From: Candidatus Zambryskibacteria bacterium RIFCSPLOWO2_01_FULL_39_39
GTDB lineage: Bacteria > Patescibacteriota > Minisyncoccia > Phycocordibacterales > WO2-35-19
NCBI GenBank assembly: GCA_001823925.1
Contig: MHWB01000008.1
Coordinates: 1-49,594 of the forward strand
Length of the DNA stretch: 49,594 bases
Direction of reading: 5' to 3'
Each line of letters opens with the position of its first letter. Position 1 is the stretch's first letter. Below are positions 9,764-16,646 of this stretch, piece after piece. The notes beneath the pieces are model-generated. The model had not been told where the DNA came from. It worked only from the letters and a program-made list of their open reading frames with translations, and searched no databases. Position numbers and translations under genes: made by a program.

Positions 9764-11284
9764 ATGATATATCAATTTGTCGTTTCATTTATTTTAGGAA
9801 TAGTTTTTGAATCTGTTTTGGGTGGTGGATGGAGTGTTGGAGTTTTGGTATTTCTGATTTCTTTAGTTTTGTTTTTTTATTTTAAAAAAGAGGATGCCTT
9901 TCTTGGAAAAATTATTTTTATAATTGGTATTGCTTTTTCTCTGGGAATTTTAAGAATGACTTTTGTAGACGTTTCTCCTGATCCACACCTTTCTAAATTT
10001 GTCGGAGAAAAAATTTCTTTCGAAGCGACTATCTCCGAAGAGGCTGATGTGAGGGATGATTCAACACGTTACACAGTTTCCGTGAGTCAAAATTCTTTTT
10101 CTGATGACACCCACTCAAAGAATTTTGACTCTCAGATTTTATTAGTTGCCAATCGCTTCCCCGAATTTAAATATGGAGACAAAATAAAAGTTTCTGGCAA
10201 ATTACAACTGCCTGAAAACTTCGATTCGGGAAACGGCACAGAATTTGACTATATTTCATACTTATCAAAAGACAAAATCCACTTTTTAATTTATCGCCCT
10301 GAAATTAAAAAATTAGAAAGTAATCCATCAATAAATTCAGGGCAAGCAGTTATCTCTTCTTTGTATGCTCTAAAAAATATTTTTATTAAAAATATTTCTG
10401 CCATAGTGCCGGAACCAAACTCGTCACTTTTAAGCGGAGTTATTTTTGGCACCAAACAATCTTTGGGGCAAGAGTTACTCCAAGACTTTAGAAAAGTTGG
10501 ACTTGTTCATATCGTAGTTCTTTCCGGTTACAATATAACCATTATTGCTATTGGCATTTTCTATTTAACTTCTTTTTTAAACAGAAGAAAATTAAGTTTT
10601 ATATTAAGTGCCATTTTTATAATTTTATTTGCCATGATGGTTGGTTTGGGGGCTACGGTTATTCGCGCTTGTATTATGGCTATAATCGCCTTACTTGCCA
10701 GATTTTTAGGGAGACCCGCGGACGCTTTGCGCTGGCTTTTTATAGCTGGACTCCTTATGCTCATTTGGAATCCTTTAATTCTCTTTTCAGACCCATCTTT
10801 CCAGCTCTCTTTTATGGCTACATTGGGTTTGATATTATTTTCTCCGCATATCTTTTACTTCATATCAAAAAGTAAATTCAGTAAATTTATACCAATAAAA
10901 TTTGGCTTTCGAGAAATTGTCGCAAGTACTTTAGCTGTCCAGTTTTTTGTCCTCCCCTTGCTTGTTAAGATGTCAGGTTTTATTTCCTTGATTTCTTTTG
11001 TGGTTAATCCACTTATTTTGCCACTAGTACCATGGGTGATGGCTCTAGGGGCTCTAACTGGCACTTTGGGAATCATTCCCTCTGTTCTTGGTCAAATTTT
11101 ATCTTGGCCGTTTGGTATCCTCTCATACCTTCTCACTCAAATAATGATTACCACTGTAGAACTCTCTGCTCGCATTCCTCTCGCCACTCTCCAGACTGGT
11201 AGCATTCCTTTTTCAATAATTTTTATCTGGTACCTAGCTTATGGTTTTTTGTTTATGAAGTTAAAGAAAAATTTTCCTCAATAA
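9764..11284 (+). CDS. comEC: ComEC/Rec2-family DNA-uptake channel (competence domain, no MBL domain)
   Basis: VSGKLQLPENFDSGNGTEFDYISYLSKDKI, SGVIFGTKQSL, LVHIVVLSGYNITIIAIG, multiple TM helices. Confidence 0.85.
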   Translation: MIYQFVVSFILGIVFESVLGGGWSVGVLVFLISLVLFFYFKKEDAFLGKIIFIIGIAFSLGILRMTFVDVSPDPHLSKFVGEKISFEATISEEADVRDDSTRYTVSVSQNSFSDDTHSKNFDSQILLVANRFPEFKYGDKIKVSGKLQLPENFDSGNGTEFDYISYLSKDKIHFLIYRPEIKKLESNPSINSGQAVISSLYALKNIFIKNISAIVPEPNSSLLSGVIFGTKQSLGQELLQDFRKVGLVHIVVLSGYNITIIAIGIFYLTSFLNRRKLSFILSAIFIILFAMMVGLGATVIRACIMAIIALLARFLGRPADALRWLFIAGLLMLIWNPLILFSDPSFQLSFMATLGLILFSPHIFYFISKSKFSKFIPIKFGFREIVASTLAVQFFVLPLLVKMSGFISLISFVVNPLILPLVPWVMALGALTGTLGIIPSVLGQILSWPFGILSYLLTQIMITTVELSARIPLATLQTGSIPFSIIFIWYLAYGFLFMKLKKNFPQ

Positions 11285-11846
11285 CTTGCCAGTTTAAATT
11301 TTCAAAAAAGTCTTCAATATAATTCTTTTTTCCAGAAGGTTGGTAGTCTGCGATGAATGAATGCTCCCACATATCAAGTCCGAGTAAGAGGGCGCAGTCT
11401 TGCAGTTGTCCTAAGTGTTGCTCATCAACCCATGCATTAAGTAACCTTTTTTCTTTTTTATCATAGTAGAGCATTGCCCAGCCTATGCCACGAGTGAGTG
11501 CAATTGCTTTAAATTTATTTAACCATGCCTCAAAAGATCCAAAATCATTTTCTATTTGTTTCTTAAGCTCACTTGTTTCTTCCAAATCTTTTACTCCACC
11601 TGAAAGAGATTCAAAATAAACTTCATGATTTCTCATACCATTGTATTCAAAACCAAATCTTCTTTGGACTTCTCCTAAGGCATAAGCATTTTTCTCTGAA
11701 TCTACCATCATCTCTTCTATTTTTTCTAAAATTAAATTACTGTGCTTTACATACCCAGCATAGAGCTTTAAATGCTCTTCTATATTTTTTTCTGAAATAC
11801 CTTTTAATTTTCCTATATTAAACTTTTTTTCTTCAAATTGCTTCAT
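11253..11846 (-). CDS. Superoxide dismutase (Fe/Mn family)
   Basis: GIGWAMLYYDKKEKRLLNAWVDEQHLG ... LGLDMWEHSFIADYQ metal-binding motif. Confidence 0.85.
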   Translation of the reverse strand: MKQFEEKKFNIGKLKGISEKNIEEHLKLYAGYVKHSNLILEKIEEMMVDSEKNAYALGEVQRRFGFEYNGMRNHEVYFESLSGGVKDLEETSELKKQIENDFGSFEAWLNKFKAIALTRGIGWAMLYYDKKEKRLLNAWVDEQHLGQLQDCALLLGLDMWEHSFIADYQPSGKKNYIEDFFENLNWQVIEENFSLTS

Positions 11847-11892
11847 ATTTTTATATTAGTTAATAGTCATCCATTATTATATCATTTAAATA

Positions 11893-12789
11893 ATGAGAAC
11901 TCGTAAATTAAAATTGGTCGCCATGATTGTTTTGTTGTTTTTGGCCATTTTTTCTTTTTATGTCGCTTTCCGTGAAGAAAGAAAGGGTATTTTAACTGTC
12001 GCTTTCTTAAATATTGGTCAAGGGGACGCTATATTTATTGAGGCACCAAGTGGCAATCAAATACTTATCGATGGGGGGCCGGGCAAATCAATACTTCGGG
12101 AATTATCAAAAGTAATGCCATTTTATGATCGTTCTGTTGATGTGGTCTTAGCAACACACGCAGACCAAGATCATGTTGGTGGGTTGCCAGATGTTTTTAA
12201 AAAATACAAAGTGAGTCTTTTTCTGGAAACGGGAGTAGCTGGACCCTCTTCGTCATATGAAGAGTTGGAGAAAATAGTTAATAATGATAAGGCTGATATC
12301 AAAAAGATAATAGCAAAAAGAGGAATGATGGTTGATTTGGGAGATGGGGCTGTTTTGCAAATTTTTTTTCCAGATAGAGATCCGAGCGGAATGGAGACAA
12401 ACACCTCTTCTATTGTTACCAGATTAGTTTATGGAGAAAATGAGTTTCTCCTTACTGGTGATTCGCCTAAAGCGATTGAACAATATTTAGTCTCTTTAGG
12501 GAGTCAAGGACGTTCCTTGACAGATGCCCCAAAAGGAACGCCCTTGACTCTCCAAAGCGATGTATTAAAAGCAGGGCACCATGGTTCAAAAACTTCTAGT
12601 TCGGATAATTTTGTAAGAGCTGTTAACCCAGAGTATGTAGTTATCTCTGCAGGGAAGGATAATAGATATGGTCACCCGCACCAAGAGGTGGTAGACCTCT
12701 TTAATAAACTAAACATAAAAATCCTCCGCACCGATACAGAAGGCAGAATTGTTTTTAAGAGCGATGGGGTGGATTTGGAAGTTAAATAA
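11893..12789 (+). CDS. ComEC-like metallo-beta-lactamase-fold protein
   Basis: LNIGQGDAIFIEAPSGNQILIDGGPG, THADQDHVGGLPDV, LLTGDSPK, KAGHHGSKTSSS. Confidence 0.88.
   Translation: MRTRKLKLVAMIVLLFLAIFSFYVAFREERKGILTVAFLNIGQGDAIFIEAPSGNQILIDGGPGKSILRELSKVMPFYDRSVDVVLATHADQDHVGGLPDVFKKYKVSLFLETGVAGPSSSYEELEKIVNNDKADIKKIIAKRGMMVDLGDGAVLQIFFPDRDPSGMETNTSSIVTRLVYGENEFLLTGDSPKAIEQYLVSLGSQGRSLTDAPKGTPLTLQSDVLKAGHHGSKTSSSDNFVRAVNPEYVVISAGKDNRYGHPHQEVVDLFNKLNIKILRTDTEGRIVFKSDGVDLEVK
12501..12550. repeat. In-frame palindromic insertion within the MBL protein gene
   Basis: GAGTCAAGGACGTTCCTT ... AAGGAACGCCCTTGACTC, 17/18 bp stem; encodes SQGRSLTDAPKGTPLT. Confidence 0.75.
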
Positions 12790-13024
12790 CCCCGGCTTTT
12801 TTCAAAGTGGCGTAGGCGCCGTTTTTTTGGATAGTTTTGATGGCTTTGGTGGAAAGGGTGAGATTAAAAGATTTGTTAAGTTCTGGCACAAAGACTTTCT
12901 TTTTCTGTAAATTAGCAAACTTCCTTGAGTTACCACAAGGGTTGAATTGGGTAGCGCGGGTCCTGTTTGAATAGGATCCGCTTACTTGTGATGATTTTCC
13001 TGTTACTGCACAACTTTTTGCCAT
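12782..13024 (-). CDS. rpmB: 50S ribosomal protein L28
   Basis: MAKSCAVTGKSSQVSGSYSNRTRATQFNPCGNSRKFANLQKKKVFVPELNKSFNLTLSTKAIKTI. Confidence 0.85.
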   Translation of the reverse strand: MAKSCAVTGKSSQVSGSYSNRTRATQFNPCGNSRKFANLQKKKVFVPELNKSFNLTLSTKAIKTIQKNGAYATLKKAGVI

Positions 13025-13069
13025 AGTGATAAGTATGCTAACATAAAGATCTAATAGGCGCAAATCAGT

Positions 13070-13699
13070 ATGGATTTCTTATTTATAATTATCATTTTAA
13101 TAATGTCGGTGGTAGTGCATGAAGTCTCACACGGCTACGCAGCTTTGGCTTTGGGTGATTCTACCGCCAAATATGAAGGTCGTCTGACCCTTAATCCGCT
13201 ATCTCACCTTGACCCCATGGGTTCAGTTGTCGTTCCTTTGCTTGGATATTTTGCTGGAGGTTTTATTATCGGTTGGGCTAAGCCGGTACCATTTAATCCT
13301 TATAATTTGAGACCAGAGAAATGGGGCATGCCTGTGCGAGCGGGCGAAGCGATAGTGGCGATAGCGGGCCCCCTTTCAAATGTTTCTTTGGCAATTATCT
13401 TTGGACTCATTATAAGATTGATGTCTGGATATGGACTCATGAACCCAGCATTTTTAAGTTTGGCCAGCTTTGTAGTTATGATAAATATCACTTTGGCCAT
13501 ATTTAATCTCATACCTATCCCGCCCCTTGATGGCTCTAAAATACTTTTTGCGCTTCTGCCTTACAAGTGGCAAGGCGTAAGAGAGTCTTTTGAAAAATTT
13601 GGTCTTATTTTTATCATCATATTTATTTTTTTTCTCTGGCAGGTAATGAGTCCTCTAGTGAGCTTTTTGTTTACCCTGCTCACGGGATTTCCCATCTAA
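13070..13699 (+). CDS. Site-2-protease-like M50 metallopeptidase
   Basis: VVHEVSHGYAALALGDSTAKYEGRLTLNPLSHLDPMG; NLIPIPPLDGSKI. Confidence 0.92.
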   Translation: MDFLFIIIILIMSVVVHEVSHGYAALALGDSTAKYEGRLTLNPLSHLDPMGSVVVPLLGYFAGGFIIGWAKPVPFNPYNLRPEKWGMPVRAGEAIVAIAGPLSNVSLAIIFGLIIRLMSGYGLMNPAFLSLASFVVMINITLAIFNLIPIPPLDGSKILFALLPYKWQGVRESFEKFGLIFIIIFIFFLWQVMSPLVSFLFTLLTGFPI

Positions 13700-13756
13700 C
13701 TTGCAAATTTCCTTGCTTTATATTAGATTAGTATTGTCCGCGAAAGCGGATTTTAT

Positions 13757-14173
13757 ATGCCGACTATAAACCAACTCATAAAGAAAAAAAGAAAATCTCT
13801 ACACGCCAAATCAAAGGCGGTAGCTTTGGCGCGCGGTTTCAATAGTATTAAAAACAGACCAATCTACTATCCGTCACCTTTTAAGAGGGGGGTTTGTGTC
13901 AAAGTGACAACCAAAACACCAAGGAAACCCAACTCAGCTATTAGAAAGATCGCCAGAGTTCGCTTGACCAATGGCATGGAAGTAACCGCTTATATACCGG
14001 GTATTGGACACAATCTGCAAGAACATTCAGTGGTAATGCTTCGTGGCGGAAGAGTAAAGGATATTGGGGTGCGCTATACCATAGTGAGAGGACGTCTGGA
14101 CGCTCAAGGGGTAGATAAAAGGAGGACTTCTAGATCAAGTTATGGTGTTAAAAGACCCAAAGATAACAAATAA
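13757..14173 (+). CDS. rpsL: 30S ribosomal protein S12
   Basis: [46 protein letters not shown]. Confidence 0.97.
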   Translation: MPTINQLIKKKRKSLHAKSKAVALARGFNSIKNRPIYYPSPFKRGVCVKVTTKTPRKPNSAIRKIARVRLTNGMEVTAYIPGIGHNLQEHSVVMLRGGRVKDIGVRYTIVRGRLDAQGVDKRRTSRSSYGVKRPKDNK

Positions 14174-14180
14174 TAAATAA

Positions 14181-14225
14181 CTCACCCCTAACCCCTCTCT
14201 TACTTTAAGAGAGGGGGGGGGAAGG
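14181..14225. repeat. CCCCTCTCC-type palindromic repeat, copy 3
   Basis: CTCACCCCTAACCCCTCTCTTACTTTAAGAGAGGGGGGGG. Confidence 0.7.
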
Positions 14226-14243
14226 AAAAAAACAAACAAAAAT

Positions 14244-14714
14244 ATGAGAGGCGCAGTTAAAAACAGAAATATAGCAGGGCCGGATATAATTTTTAATTCT
14301 CAAAAAGTAGAGAAGTTTATTAACTATGTGATGCAAGAAGGTAAAAAAAATACCGCCCGAAAAATAGTTTATACAGCTTTTGATTTAATCAAGGAAAAAG
14401 CTAAAGTAGAAAATCCGATGGAAGTTTTTGATACCGCTTTGAAAAATGCTGGGCCTACTATGGAGGTGCGTTCTCGCAGGGTTGGGGGCGCTAATTATCA
14501 GGTGCCAAGAGAGGTGAGGCCGGAGAGACGAACCTATCTTTCAATGAAATGGATAATAGACGCTGCAAAGAATAAAAAAGGCAAACCTATGGCCGAAAAA
14601 CTTTCTGAAGAAATAATAATGGCTTCTAAAAACGAAGGCGAGGCTATTAAAAAACGCGAAAACGTCCACAAAATGGCCGAGGCCAACAAAGCTTTTGCCC
14701 ATTTTGCTTGGTAA
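14244..14714 (+). CDS. rpsG: 30S ribosomal protein S7
   Basis: ALKNAGPTMEVRSRRVGGANYQVPREVRPERR; C-terminus KMAEANKAFAHFAW. Confidence 0.97.
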   Translation: MRGAVKNRNIAGPDIIFNSQKVEKFINYVMQEGKKNTARKIVYTAFDLIKEKAKVENPMEVFDTALKNAGPTMEVRSRRVGGANYQVPREVRPERRTYLSMKWIIDAAKNKKGKPMAEKLSEEIIMASKNEGEAIKKRENVHKMAEANKAFAHFAW

Positions 14715-14767
14715 TCTATTGAATTAAACATTGAAAGGGTGTAGTACCCTTAAACGGAGGGCAAGTA

Positions 14768-15037
14768 ATGGATAAAACCATTGGCGAATTTCGTAGTCTG
14801 GCTAGTTGGTTCATCACCCACAACAGTCTTCATGGCTTTAATGAGGATTTCTGTAATAGGGTGGATGAGAAATACAGAGCATTGTTAGAAGAAATCGCTT
14901 TTCAATTCATGATTGATGTCAACAAATTTGGGCAATTGGGAGACGCTGACGTACTTACTACTGCTCGAGCCATCTCATTATTCGAAGAGTTCAAGGATTT
15001 GATTGGTGGGGCAAAAAAAGCTTGGGAAAGAATGTAA
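14768..15037 (+). CDS. Small hypothetical protein
   Basis: 89 aa ORF with upstream GGAGGGCAAGTAATG; followed by a terminator hairpin. Confidence 0.6.
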   Translation: MDKTIGEFRSLASWFITHNSLHGFNEDFCNRVDEKYRALLEEIAFQFMIDVNKFGQLGDADVLTTARAISLFEEFKDLIGGAKKAWERM

Positions 15038-15044
15038 GCCGTGG

Positions 15045-15069
15045 AACAAAAAGCCTCGGCTTTTTGTTT
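15045..15069 (+). terminator. Rho-independent terminator
   Basis: AACAAAAAGCC TC GGCTTTTTGTTTG. Confidence 0.7.
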
Positions 15070-15136
15070 GCATAAAAATTGATTTTTTCAATCCATTTCC
15101 TCTCCCCAAACTTCATAAATTTTTTACTTTTTAACA

Positions 15137-15174
15137 ATACACAGATTACTGACGACCGTCATTCATTTGTGTAT
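15137..15174 (+). repeat. 38-nt palindromic element, copy B (16 nt before the PaaX-like gene)
   Basis: ATACACAGATTACTGACGACCGTCATTCATTTGTGTAT. Confidence 0.85.
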
Positions 15175-15189
15175 TATAATAAGGGCAAG

Positions 15190-15753
15190 ATGAATTTGGA
15201 GAAAAAGGTTAAAAAGGCAAATATACAAAAAGTTATTTTGGAAATAGTAAAACTGGCTGGAATTATTGGTATTGGAATGATTGCCCCAAATGTTTTGGTG
15301 GCTATGAAAAAAATGGGTTTCATTGTACACCCAAGGCAAATTGAATCAATAAAAAGATCCAGAGATGTTCTTATTGAAAGAGGTTTACTTGAAAACAAAA
15401 ATGGGCAACTGAAAATAACACAAGGAGGAAAAAGATATTTGTTCAGATACTTGTCTCTGGGGGATAATAGGAAATTAAATAAAAATAAAAAATGGGATGG
15501 AAAATGGCGAGTACTTATTTTTGATATTCCTGAAAGTAGGAGATTTGACAGAACAAATATTCGTCAAGCTCTCATCTCAATCGGGTTTATGAGATTGCAA
15601 GACAGTGTCTGGGTTTATCCATATAGTTGTGAAAATATAATATCTCTTTTAAAAACTGAAACCGAAACAGAGGAGAATGTCTTATATATGATTGTAGAAG
15701 CATTGGAAAATGACGAAGAAGTAAAAAAATACTTTGGACTTAATAAAAAATAG
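15190..15753 (+). CDS. PaaX-like / Cas2-fold regulator-type protein
   Basis: N-terminal wHTH-like region then WDGKWRVLIFDIPESRRFDRTNIRQALISIGFMRLQDSVWVYPYSCE (PaaX C-terminal Cas2-like motif). Confidence 0.75.
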   Translation: MNLEKKVKKANIQKVILEIVKLAGIIGIGMIAPNVLVAMKKMGFIVHPRQIESIKRSRDVLIERGLLENKNGQLKITQGGKRYLFRYLSLGDNRKLNKNKKWDGKWRVLIFDIPESRRFDRTNIRQALISIGFMRLQDSVWVYPYSCENIISLLKTETETEENVLYMIVEALENDEEVKKYFGLNKK

Positions 15754-15773
15754 ATATTATTTAATTTTTGGAT

Positions 15774-15811
15774 ATACACAGATTATAGACGACCGTCAGT
15801 AATGTGTGTAA
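15774..15811 (+). repeat. 38-nt palindromic element, copy C (just after the PaaX-like gene)
   Basis: ATACACAGATTATAGACGACCGTCAGTAATGTGTGTAA. Confidence 0.85.
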
Positions 15812-15834
15812 GTGATATCTATATAAAATCTACA

Positions 15835-15879
15835 AAAATGGCCGAAGCCAACAAGGCCTTTGCTCACTTCGCTTGGTAA
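15835..15879 (+). pseudogene. Duplicated 3' end of rpsG (last 14 codons plus stop)
   Basis: AAAATGGCCGAAGCCAACAAGGCCTTTGCTCACTTCGCTTGGTAA = K M A E A N K A F A H F A W stop; differs from the rpsG 3' end only at synonymous positions. Confidence 0.85.
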
Positions 15880-15889
15880 TTTTTATACA

Positions 15890-16061
15890 AAAATAAAGCC
15901 ACCAGTATGCATACCAGTGGCTAGCTCTTTCCCGTACCTTAGAACCAGTTTGAACCCCAACATCTAGGGTTTGTGGACACTTGTGGCGTCCAATGTTACA
16001 GGTCCATCGTTTCAACTCGCTCACCCAAAACGAGTTCCCAGCCTTTGGATCCGAGGGAGCT
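15890..16061 (-). ncRNA. Candidate ~170-nt structured small RNA with own promoter and terminator
   Basis: Minus strand: TTGACA-16 nt-TAGTAT promoter (16095-16068); hairpins AACTCG/CGAGTT, TGGAC/GTCCA, AACCC/GGGTT; 5'-3' closing pairing TAGCTC/GAGCTA; terminator AGCCACTGGTATGCATACTGGTGGCT + TTATTTTT. Confidence 0.6.
15897..15922 (-). terminator. Terminator of the minus-strand ncRNA candidate
   Basis: 26-nt near-palindrome followed (minus strand) by TTATTTTTG. Confidence 0.7.
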
Positions 16062-16067
16062 AATGAC

Positions 16068-16095
16068 ATACTACCCCCATCCAATCTCTTGTCAA
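16068..16095 (-). promoter_or_regulatory. Sigma70-type promoter of the ncRNA candidate
   Basis: -35 TTGACA (16095-16090), 16-nt spacer, -10 TAGTAT (16073-16068). Confidence 0.6.
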
Positions 16096-16147
16096 GAGTT
16101 ATCCACTTTTTGCAATTTATAAGAGAGTTGGTGTATATTTCTGAATT

Positions 16148-16181
16148 TTACAAAAAAAGAAGCTCCGAAATCTCGGAGCTC
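16148..16181 (-). terminator. Terminator for the minus-strand small ORF
   Basis: Minus strand AGCTCCGA GATT TCGGAGCT TCTTTTTTT. Confidence 0.8.
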
Positions 16182-16203
16182 AATACTTGGTGTTGTGGCG
16201 GGA

Positions 16204-16512
16204 TTATTTCTTCCGCCGCTCAATTTCCTTCTGGAGCAATTGAATTTCTCTCCGGTAGTCCGTTCCGCCATCATCATCTCCTGTTTCTGCATCTGTCAAT
16301 CTTTGGGCCGCACGAAGTTTTGCTAGATCCTCTGCCAGTTCCCATGGTGTCCACGTGGACAAATCATTACCATACATTTTTCCAAGGATAACATAAGCAG
16401 TATTGTGGGTGCGGTGGAATTCTCCGAGGGTGACGAAAATCTTCATTTCGGGGGTTAAAGCGTTTGGGTCAAATGGTCCCATAAAGTTCTCCTTCTGGTT
16501 TGAATCTAACAT
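16204..16512 (-). CDS. Small hypothetical protein
   Basis: ORF directly followed by a strong terminator on the same strand; internal start (MGPFDPNALTPEMK) is plausible. Confidence 0.6.
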   Translation of the reverse strand: MLDSNQKENFMGPFDPNALTPEMKIFVTLGEFHRTHNTAYVILGKMYGNDLSTWTPWELAEDLAKLRAAQRLTDAETGDDDGGTDYRREIQLLQKEIERRKK

Positions 16513-16646
16513 CTGGGGGTCTATTTTGCAATTTATTATATATTAGTGTATATTTTGAATGTTCCTAAGGGGATTTTTTATTTGCTTCGCCAAGCCGAAG
16601 CCCTTCAAATATTTCAGGGCGAAGGCTGGTCTAATTTATAATTTAC

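Noticed and set aside
15830-16084. 84-aa minus-strand ORF
   Set aside because: It runs through the intrinsic terminator hairpin and into the rpsG remnant; ncRNA is the better explanation.
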